NCBI GenBank assembly: GCA_905221605.1
Contig: CAJNDS010002329.1
Span: forward strand, 197,501 to 261,500
Direction of reading: 5' to 3'
Length of the DNA stretch: 64,000 bases
DNA from: Symbiodinium natans
Taxonomy: Eukaryota > Sar > Dinophyceae > Suessiales > Symbiodiniaceae
Within the stretch, counting starts at the first letter, position 1, and each line of letters starts with the position of its first letter. The notes beneath the pieces were generated by a model. That model did no database searches, was not told the DNA's origin, and worked only from the letters and a program-made list of their open reading frames with translations. Below, one piece after another: positions 48,890 to 59,821 of this stretch. The position numbers were made by a program, and so were the translations under genes.

Positions 48890-49920
48890 TGAATGAAGCA
48901 TGGCTCACATTCAAGCCGTGTCGAGCAAGAATCTGAGAACGTGATATAGAAGATATATCAAGAGATTGAAGAAGTGCTAGGGTCTAGCAAAGTCTAGGAG
49001 AGTCTAGCAGAGTCTAGCAAGGAGTGTCCCACTGGCTGGAGTAGCTCATTGCCGTGACTGCACCAGCAGCTGAATCCAGGAGATCCGCCCTTGCACCACC
49101 CACAATGTGCCCCGCCGGAATTGCCGCAAGCCGTCGCTGAGCATGCTGAGCATTGCAGCAGCTCGAGTTCTCCCACTTTGATGCTGCCTAAGCTCACGTA
49201 CTAATTCAAACTGCAATCGCATCCGAGAGTGTGCGTGCTCCTGCTTGACCCCACAGCACATCACAGCTCGCCGTCTGAGAGCCTGTCCGATTGCCACAAG
49301 AAGACAAAGTGCACGACGCAAGCCACCCTGCTTGATCGACTCCACATGCCGAGACCATCCAAGACTACATTGTCACAGCCGTGCCCCTGCAACTCGGAAC
49401 CGCAGGGGGGCGACTGCTGTTGAGCAAAAGTGTTGAACCACCATGCTTGCTATGGCTCTACATGCAAGGGTATGCAAACATGCCTTATGCTTTGCCGCAA
49501 TAGATGTCAACAGCTGTGCACAGAGTGCTCAACATGTCGAGCGCTCTGCCTTCTTTCGCCGAGCGCAAGGGTTGTGCGTCTCAGATTTACGTCAGCTTCT
49601 TCTCGTACTTGACCAACTCCTGAGGCTTCGGTCTACTGCGAATTGGACTGAAACTCTGTGACATTAGAATACATTAGACACTTCTGGCATCCAACCTCCC
49701 GCAAGCTCTTGCAAGCTCTTGCAAGCTTTTGCCGACGAGGTTCTTGCTGGATTTCTGGCTTCCAGCTTAGTAGTTGCTCAAAGTCGCGCTTTGTCAAGGT
49801 CATGAACTTCAGTCCCGTGGAGTCCGTGATTGTCAACTTCGGGACCCGCTTTCGTCCATCTCTGCTTCTCAGATTTGACACATAGACTTTGCGGCCTCCC
49901 AGCTTCAACTTCGTCACGAT
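48890..49920 (-). other. Possible upstream exons: Cys-rich and basic segments
   Basis: At 49633-49917 the minus strand is open and basic: KLGGRKVYVSNLRSRDGRKR, KLTITDSTGLKFMTLTKRD, FEQLLSWKPEIQQ. No in-frame ATG opens it, so it would be an internal exon. At about 49040-49190 another frame is Cys-rich (CSACSATACGNSGG, CGWCKGG). Both may be upstream exons of the WD40 gene or the end of a separate one. A tandem agtctagc-type repeat lies at 48975-49022. Confidence 0.3.
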
Positions 49921-51890
49921 GAGACATCATATGAATTCACAAACAACGCTGACATGAGGCGGTACGAGAAAAACAACCAACACACAAGTCAGCACGCATG
50001 CCGTAGCAACCGTTCGTTCACTTGTTCAGGCTCGCTTAGACCTTATGCCTTCCACTGAGTTTTACGCATGCTCGGCTGGAGTCTCTGGCAGGGTCCTAGG
50101 ACACTAGCGGCCGTTGGCAGTTTCGACTCTGCAGGGGAGCAGCCGGACACCAAGGAAGTGCCACGTCAAATGGCCACCACCCAGCAAAGCGTTGCCGTTC
50201 AAACCCTTCGGGCTTGCATAACCATGACCGTTCGCATCAGCATTGTGGAACCGGGAGGGTGGATGGCTATATCTGGCAAAGGTTCAAAAGGGCGGGCTCA
50301 AAACACCGAGTGGCAGATACCACAAACGCAGGAGACATAACGAAGGCATCATGAGGCAACAAGGCCTAGCGGAGGCCCCAGAGACATCTCCTTCTCGCGG
50401 GCATGGTCATAGGCCGCTCGACTTGAAGCGATCGCCGCATCCCTGGCCGCCAACTCCTCCTCGGTACATCCAAAGAAGTGCCTCTCAAGTCAAGTCATCG
50501 AAGAAGGCAAAAGGCGGATCTTACGCGTCAAGACCACGTCACTGGACACATCACTGCACCCCACGCTGTTCATGAACATTGCTTCAAGAAGCCCTCTGAC
50601 ATTGCGGGCCTTGGGTTTCCAGATGTGAAGCGCCGCAGAAGCAAAGCAGATGCGCCAGCAACCTGCACGGCCAGTGCAAACAGCTTCGGGCTTGAGAGGG
50701 AGAGCAGCTGAGCTTGCTACTGCGAACGACACTCAAAATTCCCACAGATCACGGTTTGCCCGGACACCGAATGTGCAAGCAAGCCTGGCCTGCTTTGGCT
50801 GCGCTCTGCTGAGGACAACTCTCGCCATGGCGCAGACTTCGCTGCTAGAACGAAAGGCTGTGTGTTGTAGGCTTTGTTGTACGCTTTTACAGCTTTTCAC
50901 ACTGTGCTCTGCTGCAAGTGCTATCGACAGGAGCTGGAAGGACGCAGCTTGGAACAACAGATTCTGCATGGTCTGAGACTTCTGGCCAGAGCTGGCTCAC
51001 ACTGGAACACAAGTCAGAAAGCGTTCAAGAGGGCAAACATGCACACAGCCTAACACAACTAAGCATTCTTCATTCTTCAGGCAAGTGAAGGTCTTGCTTT
51101 CATTTGTCCGACTGCTGTGTCTGGTCAGACCATGCAGACCTGCCCGCAGCCAGATTCTGGGAATGCGCAAGTTCAACTCGAAAAGCTTACAGTCCGCTTT
51201 GCGTCCCTCACTATTGCATCGTCGTCTTTTAATCTAGTAACACGTCCGCCTGGCACAGTGTGGGCCAGGCTCCTGAGCAGCTTTGTCTCTGTGGCCTGGG
51301 CGACAACTTTCTCAGCGGAGCCACTGGAAAGGCCCCGGAAAAACATCTTCTTGTAGAGGTTGCCTGCAACTGGCGCTGCTCGGCTTCTTCGAGGCCCATC
51401 GACAGCGCAGACACGTCGGCAGCCATGCGCCTTCGTGCCATAACCTTTCATGACATCCGCATGGTTCGGGCCCGTAAGCAGCGCCTAAGGGTGGAGTTCG
51501 TGGAATGGTCTGGTCATCTTGCGGAGATCGTTTCGAAGTGTTTAGGAACACCCAAGGCAAAGAGAGATGATGAAGAGGAGGTCAAAAAAACAGAACGGAT
51601 AAACCAGTGCAAGCAAGGAATGTTGATGAACAGATACAGAACGCCACTGGGACATGGCCTCCAGCATGTGCAGCATCTTGACCCATTGGCGCCCACAGCC
51701 CAGAGCAAGAGACACCGCACTCAAGCCTGGAGGCATCTCAAACCGCAGGGGCTGCTAGTGTCAAAACCACATCAAAAGCTCTGAGTTTCTGTGCCTATGG
51801 CACTAGGGCGGAGGAGTCGATTCTGCATGGCATAGAAGACACCTTGCAAAGAGAAGCAGCTCAACTACGGAGCGCAGCAAAAAAAACCTG
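49921..51890. other. No firmly supported gene
   Basis: A minus segment at about 51305-51362 (NLYKKMFFRGLSSGSAEK) after a cag acceptor is a candidate exon. Plus-strand frames here, up to 174 codons at 51260-51784, have no recognisable domain and mirror this strand. Confidence 0.3.
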
Positions 51891-51899
51891 AAGACTTCA

Positions 51900-54800
51900 G
51901 TTTCAATTATGCTCTGCCAATGTTTGCATCCACAAGACTGAGGACAGCTTCCCAGGCGAGGCCTGCGGCATCAACTCAAGAAGAGACAGGAAGGCAGACC
52001 AGGAACACGACAAGATGTGCCATGCCAGAGAAGGAAACTGGGCATCACCTGGTATGTTTGAGACCCTTGCGGCCGATGAGGCCTCGGCCACAAGCACGTA
52101 GCACCGAGTCCATCAACATTGTGTCTGGCTGGGGCCCCTGGTCATGCAAGAAAGATTGCTGCCATTCGGAGCAAAGTGCACAAGTGTCGTCACGCATCTT
52201 GATGCCATGTCGACCCAGCTCGAGGGCAAGTGTTAACAAGCAAAGGGCAGCAACGGCAACAACTACCGCAGAAGTCCCTCACCATCGTTAGGCCGCTACG
52301 CAACCATCAAAGAGATTCCGGGAGATTGACGTGCATCGCCAGCACGAAAACATCTACAGGCCAAAAATGGACGCTCGACTGCTGCATGGGTCCACAGAGT
52401 CATGGAGACTGCAGGTGAAAACCCAGCCTCCTACTCATCTGTGACAAGTAAGTCAAAGCCACGAGCAAAGGCAGAAGGCAGCGCCGTGCAACTATGAAAC
52501 ACTCCGGCAGCCAGTAGGTAATGGGATGAACTGAAGCGAGAAAGACTACTTTGGAACAGGCCCCGTAAGCACCCACCGGCCCGCCGGCCATACAGATCTC
52601 GATGGCACAGAGAAAGCGGTCGATCGACTCCAGAGCTCCGACACGTGGATGCGACGCCGCGACGCACAGTGCCACGGAGCCTCCTCCCAGATCTGGTGCA
52701 AGAGCTCCTCAATACAGGTGCCCAGTGCAGGCCAACAAAGGAGGGACCGCTTCAAACCCCGTCTCCAGGGCAGCTGTCCAACGATGAGCTCGCTCGCATG
52801 CACTGATCACCTGCAGTTGTTGGCTGTTCCATTCAGCACGAGAACAACAACTGGGAGCTAATGTTGCCCGAGACACCGCCCCAATCAGTACAACGTTCGG
52901 CTTCAAGGGCTGCAGCACCAGCAGCGCCTCCGCCCAGCGGGCACCTCCAGTGCATGTTACTTTGCGCAATCTTGCCATCAACGTCTCGAACACCAACGAT
53001 GCCAGACACAAAGTTAGAACCTCTGAGGAGAGTCAGCAAGAACCAGCTTATTGTGTTTGAGCCAAAGAAGTTAACACCATCCCATCAAGCACGGTAGGTT
53101 TGATTCAGATCCAGGTCTGCAATTCAGCGGGATTTTGCGGCCTTTAAGCCATGCTCTCTTAGCAAAATCACAAAGCGTACTAGCCGGTGCACAAGCGGTA
53201 CACCCCGAACCCGGGACAAACCCTGGAGCCCTAAGCCTTTACGATCTTGCGCTACGGCCGACACAAGGTCAGCTGCAGCAGTCGCAGGGCATTGCTTCCT
53301 TCTAGGGCTTGGGTTTAGAATTTCCCCAGTCATTGAAGAATCGTGGGATTTATGACAGAACTCGAATGAACTCAAGTATGCAAGGCTCTGAAAAGTTGCG
53401 CCGCTTTTGTGTTGGCCCGACATTACGCAAAACGCTGGATTTGAAACTTAATATGGGCCACGAAATCTGTGTGGGCAAATCCCTTCGGTTCTTGGGTTTG
53501 CCCAACCCGGATTTCGGCCTGGTTTGTCGGTGTGCTGGATGCGAAAAGGGTTTACAACTGTTTCCCCGAACACTAAGCCCGAAGCCCCGAAACCGAAAGA
53601 GCAGCCCACGCCTAAAGCCACCAGCAGCTTTGCACCCCCCGGCAGTGCTACTTACGATCTTGAGTTCTTGTACAAAAAAACCCAGTGCTCATCAATGACT
53701 GCGAAGGCCTAAACCCTAAACCCTACACGGAGGCAGCGACCTGCGACTGCAGCTGATCTTGCGTCGTGGCAGAAGATGCACGGAGGCATTGCCAGGAAGC
53801 CCCGTAAACCCTGACAGCGTCTACCCTTTGACCCTAGAGGCCCTGGAGCTTAAAGCCATCCGAAACCTAAACCCATGGGATCCGATTCGTGTTGTCTCGT
53901 CCTGGTTGCATGATTGGATCGACATACAACTCTGATCTGAATGGGTCCAGAGGGACCCCCGTATGGGTCGGGCCACAAACTCCGACAACCGCACGTGGCG
54001 CGATTTTCTCATAAACCAGCCAGACCCCAGAATTCAGAACACGGACCAGCTGAGACCCGTGCTGTGCCTTTCGCAAGGGTACTTGCAATGGTCCCGACGG
54101 CCACAACATCCAGCTCAGCGCGCTCAATGGAAGCCAGCGCTTGCAACCCCGCCTCGCCGAGAGCTAAACTTGCTAAACTCCAACCCACATCTCACATGGA
54201 CACTTTGATGAATTTGATGGCAGAAGGCTCCTCCCAAAGCGAAGCCCGCTCGCAAGATGTCGCAATGGCACTGGCGACGATCGCATCGGGACGCACACGC
54301 TCCTCGCGAAATCTGTAAATGCCAAAATGCCTGCTGCAATTCGTGTAGGAACTCATTCAGCACCTGCACAGCATCTGCACAAAGGACCTCGGCCATGGCC
54401 TCCAAAAGCAAGCCATGAAGAGCCGGCTGTCTGCGCAAGGCCGCTGCCACAGCTCCGAAGCCTCATCGTTCACGGATGTTTGAGACAATGTTTCTTTGGC
54501 CTTCCTGAAAGTACAACTGAAGGAGTCCGGAATGAAGATTCGCCCAGAAGACTGACACCCTCTGTTTGAAACAAAAGAACTCTGGACAGATGGTACTCGA
54601 CTGCCAGACTCCCTACAGGCGATGCTGCTGGGTAGGTGTCAACAGACCCATGAGCCACCGTTGGACTACGATGGGCATTCCAGACACGGTGACCACGACG
54701 GCTGAGCGGGGACCCTCGAGAGTGACTGCTGTCAAGCAACTTTTTACATCTGGCTGCTGCACTTGCCTGGCGACAGAATGTTGCTAACTGGGCAGCAACT

Positions 54801-54985
54801 CGGCAGCAACTCAGGACAAGCACAAGACTAAAGCCTAAAGCGTAAAAGGAAGTGCATATCTGCCTCAGCTCGGAGAGAAGAGCCAAGGAGGCCCGCCAGG
54901 CGAGGGAGCGGCCACACGCTGTAATCGTGGCATTGTAGAGAATCACGTTCGGCCTCAAGGCGACTGCGTCTGAGAGCTTTGAGTA
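51900..54985 (-). CDS. PPR-like repeat protein, multi-exon
   Basis: PPR proteins are stacks of 35-residue helical pairs that bind RNA, mostly in plastids and mitochondria. The minus strand has several PPR-like units. Exon 54864-54985 (GC donor) reads RPNVILYNATITACGRSLAW then RASLALLSEL. Near 54330-54450: ALRRQPALHGLLLEAMAEVL. Near 54190-54310: RPDAIVASAIATSCERASLW. Near 54100-54160: ALASIERAELDVVAVGTIAS. At 52900-52970: RWAEALLVLQPLKPNVVLIG, which can splice with a GT donor to VISACERAHRWTAALE near 52770-52815. Near 52070-52200: LHDQGPQPDTMLMDSVLRAC. Exon ends are only partly fixed and the start codon was not found. The intron between 53.0 and 54.1 kb holds telomere-like repeats. Confidence 0.65.
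53190..53880. repeat. Interstitial telomere-like repeats
   Basis: At 53709-53729 there are two and a half clean copies of cctaaac, flanked by degenerate ccctggagccctaag and aaaccctgacag type sequence over several hundred bases. Same family as the tracts at 45.2-46.2 kb. Confidence 0.7.
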
Positions 54986-55409
54986 CTGAATCAAAGACAG
55001 AGTTCAACGTGCTACTAGTGCTTGCTCGCAGCTTATAGTAAATGTGCGACTATCCGATTATGCCTATGTTTCTCATGGCGACTCGGGCCAGGACTTGTAG
55101 ATCTGTGAGAAGATAGCCACTGCATCCTGGAGATGCCATGTGCGTTATGTGCGTTGCCCACACAGCATGTCTCGAGGTGAGACTCTGTGATCACACATGC
55201 ACACAAACCACAGAACACAAAAAACACACACAACAAACCCCGAAACACACGGAGAGCCTGCCATCGTAGTTGCCGCCCAGCTTTTGTGATGGCGCACGTG
55301 ATCGCGCGCCAATTTTGCATGCAAAGCTTACAACGGTCGGTTCTGACAGAAAACTCAGAACAACACTACAAAGAACGCTAAGCCGATATTGGGTTGCTGG
55401 AAACACTGT

Positions 55410-56661
55410 TGCGCCCCCTTAAAGTCTTCAAGCATGTTAGCATCGTAAACCTGTGCAACTACGAAGTAGCTGCCTTCTGATGTTGCTCTGATGCTCCGAG
55501 CCTCAGAGCATGCCCCCCTGATGCTACCAGGGAGTCTGTGCAGCTTTAGCTCGTCCACATGGAGATGTGCACCATTGTGCACCAGATGTGTAGCAAACGG
55601 TGCAATCCGGAATCCAACGGCAAAGAGACCAGCACAAACGCAGGACGCGCCAACATCAAGAAGCGCCAAAAGACCTCCTAGCATCATCAGAGGTTTCTCA
55701 TTGTCTTCACAGAATCTGTACAATGTTTGTCTGGACTGGCGGTCACATAATGTGATCCGCAGAATGATACCACGTCACAGTGAAACGAGAGCTGGGCTGA
55801 ACGGCTGTGCAAACGCTGCTGTCACGCCGTCACGCCTCCAGAACAAGACAAGCACATTGCACCTTCCAGAGCATTTGATTCTGGATACTCCTGGGAAACG
55901 AGACCCTGGCGTCAACTTGAATCAGAAGCGCTCTGCACCTGACCGTGTGACTATCTTGCAAGTTTCTACACAGTACGGACGTAGCGCCAAACGACGCCAA
56001 CATGTTCAAACGTGTGCCTCAAGGTGATCTGCGGCTGGATGCACCCGGTTTGCTGATGATCCTCCACTAGCTTACGAGGGGGGTTGCGGAATGCTGAGAG
56101 AGGACACGACCCCGACCCCTCCCCATCGTTCTCCTGCGACCTTTGGGAGCATCGGCCCTCGACTACCAGGACTGCCTCTCTCACTTCGACATGCTTGCTT
56201 GTCACCTTTTACTTCCACATCCATGAAATCGTAACGGCTGCGAGGTGCCTGCCTTTGGCTTCCGCCATATTCGGCAGGCAGTAAAGTGTCAAGCTGACTG
56301 TGATGCCAATTGCAGGCAAAACCAGGCCTCACACATTCTTGCACGTGTCTTCTGGAACAAGCTCATCTCTGTTGATATCAAGTCGAAGCAACATCATGCA
56401 ACCTGACATGTCCAGGCTGCAAAGTTCAGTCCCTGTGCCAACAAGCTCCCGGCTCATCATTGGAGCTGCAGAAGTCACCCAAGGCTGAGTGATGCAAGAC
56501 ATGGGCGACTATCAGAAAGCACAGTGCGCGGGAAAAGCACCGACCGACAAGCAATGTTTAGCACCATTCCATGGCTCTCAGCTCACTACAGCCAGCCACA
56601 TCATCAGCACGATGAAGGGGAACGCCACAAAGAACAAGCAGCAAAGCACAGAGACGAAATC
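55410..56661 (-). CDS. Small membrane protein, partial gene, family unknown
   Basis: Three exons join in phase. 56587-56661 is one transmembrane helix (VLCCLFFVAFPFIVLMMWLAV). 56335-56445 is soluble (GTGTELCSLDMSGCM, LDINRDELVPEDTCKN). 56206-56248 reads APRSRYDFMDVEVK. Their donors are all GT (gtgagc, gtgtga, gtgaca). A last open segment, about 55410-55710, encodes a second helical stretch (MMLGGLLALLDVGASC, then VCAGLFAVGF) and HVDELKLHRLPGSIRG; its phase to the preceding exon is not settled. I do not recognise the family. It lies between the PPR gene and the C2orf69-like gene on the same strand. Confidence 0.5.
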
Positions 56662-57064
56662 CTGGGCTGTGGGAAGTGCTGGTAGGCTGGCACTCCTCAA
56701 CACGCCCTCTCAACACGAAACCGTTTAATCAGGAACTGCTCATGCAACGGAACACCTTAGAGACCTTAGCATGGGACTGCCGCCATCCACCAGCATCTCA
56801 GCAGACCATTGGATGCAACGTGCACTCCTTTAACTCGCTCACCCAGATCATGTGCAGATGGAACCCCTAGTCTGGCCCGGTGGCAACTTATCAGGGTCCC
56901 CGTTGCAGACATGTTCTCTCTTGAAGAGATGCCTCTTTGTTCTCATGAGACTTTAACATGGAAGCCTGAAGCCAATGAGCCAACGAAAACGCAAGGCTTC
57001 ACGCATCTTCACGCGGTGGAGGCTGCCTTCACCAACTTGTTTTGCTAGCAACGAAGGAAGAGTG

Positions 57065-57123
57065 GACTCCTGCATTGACCTTAGCAGCCTTAGCAGCCTT
57101 AGCAGCCTTAGCAGCCTTAGCAC
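57065..57123. repeat. 9-bp tandem repeat (agccttagc)
   Basis: Five copies of agccttagc in tandem just downstream of the stop codon of the C2orf69-like gene. Confidence 0.85.
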
Positions 57124-57134
57124 GTTGATGCTTT

Positions 57135-58334
57135 TCACATGCAAGAGCACGTCAAAGAAAGAGTCTTCGCCCGCTGTACACCGTTACGTGCAGCATGCAG
57201 TGCGGCAGCAAATGTCGTGGATCTCTTTGGATGAACACCCTCGCAAGGAGCATCTTGGGGTTGGATGGAACACCCCAACAGCGTGAATTCACGTATCACC
57301 TGGAAGTGCGTCTCTAAGGAGGCCTGGCGATCGAAGCAGCAAAGCTCCACCTCAAATGGGATGGATTCCTGCAGCATTACAGACTGCAGTCGGTCCAACC
57401 CAAGCTCCATGGCAGTTGCCGGTATCTCTTCGTCCTCATATTCATACACGTAGTCCTCTGAGTACAACTGGAAAGGTGAGAAAACGACACCAAGGCGTGT
57501 CAATGGGCGTGTTAGCCGCAACTTTGAAGCTGCTAGACGCATAACGTTCTCATCGGATACAAACACGCAGCAACCATCGTTTACTCCCGCATCCAGCCAA
57601 ACAAGAGCTCGCAGCACGGACAGGAACAAGGACACGAAGGATCGCTGTTCAGCACCAGCAGCACCAGCAGCATTATTGCCTCCAGTGCCTATCTGGCCTA
57701 TCTCTGTCAACAACTGGTTGAGCACTGTCCCACCCTTACTGAATCCAAGGACGTAAAGTGACTCGCGCGGAGTCTGTCTCAGGCCGAAAGTCTTTGACAA
57801 GTCTCTTAACAGGAGCAGCAAATGCTCTGCAGCAGAGCCGGGGCTGTAGGTTCCGTTCAGCGGATCCCCTGTGCTGTTTGTCTCCAGAAAGTGATCAAAG
57901 CAGCTATATCCTTCGTGTTGTCGTGAAGGTCGAACCAAAACAATGTGAAATTCCGAGAAACGAGAGGCTAGAATCGCTGCAAGTGCCTCTGTGTTCCAGT
58001 CTTGCCACTGGCTCAAATCAGGGTCTGCCACCATCTCATCATGACCGGCGGATATATCACCGGGAAAGAACACGAGCACGTCTGCGCAAAACGACCGCAG
58101 AACCACATCTAGGGTGTCAATCTGGTCACGCGCACCCTTGGCACGCACGGTGCGCACAGAAGAAACCATGAGCTGCTCGGCAGCGATGACTTTTTCATTC
58201 GTGTGACGCTGTTGACGGTGGTTGTGACGATGGTAATGTATGGTAATGATGGCAACATCTGACAGTGAAGATGCGCAACAACCACGCAGATCAGTACGAG
58301 CTTGGGCCAAAGGCTTCTTCAAATGCACGGACAA
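57135..58334 (-). CDS. C2orf69-like serine-hydrolase-fold protein
   Basis: A single uninterrupted minus frame of 399 codons, close to human C2orf69 (385 residues). Conserved landmarks are in order: DVLVFFPGD near residue 85, WNTEALAAILASRF near 113, IVLVRPSR near 131, the nucleophile-elbow motif GFSKG at 197-201 (Ser199), VLNQLL at 204-209, WLDAG at 246-250 and ETHFQVI near 341-347. In the human family the GFSKG serine and the late His are the likely catalytic residues; the protein is mitochondrial and its loss disturbs energy and glycogen metabolism. The true start may be the internal Met near 58169, since the first 50 residues are His/Arg-rich and could include intron read-through. TGA is at 57135-57137. 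This is unusually intron-poor for the window. Confidence 0.85.
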   Translation of the reverse strand: MSVHLKKPLAQARTDLRGCCASSLSDVAIITIHYHRHNHRQQRHTNEKVIAAEQLMVSSVRTVRAKGARDQIDTLDVVLRSFCADVLVFFPGDISAGHDEMVADPDLSQWQDWNTEALAAILASRFSEFHIVLVRPSRQHEGYSCFDHFLETNSTGDPLNGTYSPGSAAEHLLLLLRDLSKTFGLRQTPRESLYVLGFSKGGTVLNQLLTEIGQIGTGGNNAAGAAGAEQRSFVSLFLSVLRALVWLDAGVNDGCCVFVSDENVMRLAASKLRLTRPLTRLGVVFSPFQLYSEDYVYEYEDEEIPATAMELGLDRLQSVMLQESIPFEVELCCFDRQASLETHFQVIREFTLLGCSIQPQDAPCEGVHPKRSTTFAAALHAARNGVQRAKTLSLTCSCM

Positions 58335-58622
58335 ACCGTACCTATCCGTGCCTTCAAAAGAGAATCCTCTTCAATCCCACTTTCGACATTCTTTGAACTG
58401 GTCTTCCGGCAAGGCATTGCTCAGCAATGGTCCGACCCCAGCCAAAAGCCCTTTTCAGGGGATTTTTCATCCCGTCTTGAAGACTGGATGCAAGGCCGAG
58501 GTCAATGCCGAAGTCGAATTGCAAGAACACTTTCACTATCGGCCCATGCCACCCATCCTTGGTGCCACATGACAAAAGCTGAAATCACACAGGAAAAGAC
58601 TGGAACTCACAGCTTCCAAGGC

Positions 58623-59678
58623 TCATTTGCTGCAACTGGGCCATGGCCTGTGGGTTTTGCATCATCTGCTGTACCTGGCATGGCAGCATGGCTGACGCAT
58701 CTCTTGGCAATGATATTGTGGCACGTGTGGCTCTACAAAAGCCTGCGCCATCATGTTGGGATCCTGCATCATCTGCTGCGCCTGCACAGCTGACATGTGA
58801 CTGCTGGAAGCCACATTTACCGATCCAGGAGCACGGCACGAAAGACTCCTTCTGCCGTCCGGCTTGAAGTGAGGCAAACAGCTAATTCCGAAACCATACC
58901 GTGAATCGACTGTACGTCAACTTCAAGACACGGCGTTGGCGCAGCAAAAGGAGGCTTACCCTCTGCAGACGCTTTAGAACTGTCTTTGCAAACCTGCATT
59001 ATAGATGAGATTATCCTGTACCAGGGTTTCTTCATAAGATATTCTGCCAAGCGTCTCTCCCCGCACAAACTTCTTTGCATGGTGTATCCAAGTTTGCAAG
59101 GGCTTCCCAACTCGCTTTTTGCCATACTCGATTCTAGTGGCACTGCTGGGCATAAACGATGCCTGTCTTAAAGGATCTGAATTTGTACTACGAAGGATAT
59201 GACCTAAAAACTTAGCACGTCGGAAATTATGGAACTCACGAAATAGTAGTGTCTTTCGCTGGTCGTCCCGGCTTGGAAATGCTATCATGCTTGCTTTTTC
59301 CAGAAGCTTTGCATGAATATTTGTACGGTCTATTTAGGTGTGAGCTTTGTTTAAAATCTTGCGAATGCCCCTCATTTGGAACGCATTGAGATTCTTTGAC
59401 ATAGCAGTGGTTAAGTGTATAGTTTCTAGCCCGTATAGTAGCTCGCTGCGGATAATGGCATCATATACTATTTGCTTTCCAATAAGGGCTTACTTTGATC
59501 CAAGTGCGTCTTACCTCTTGTAGCTTCTTGGATAATTATTTCATGACGAATATTGACCTCCCTGTTAACTTCACACTATTGTGAAGTTCTGGTGCGTTGC
59601 GTGTGTGTGTGTGTGTGCTTGCGCATGTGCGTGTGCGTGTGCGTGTGCGCGTGCGGGCGCGGGTGCGGGCGCGTGTGC

Positions 59679-59725
<47 letters not shown>

Positions 59726-59774
59726 TGCGCGTGTGTGCGCGTGTGCGCGCGTGCGCGCGTGCGCGTGTGCATGT

Positions 59775-59821
<47 letters not shown>

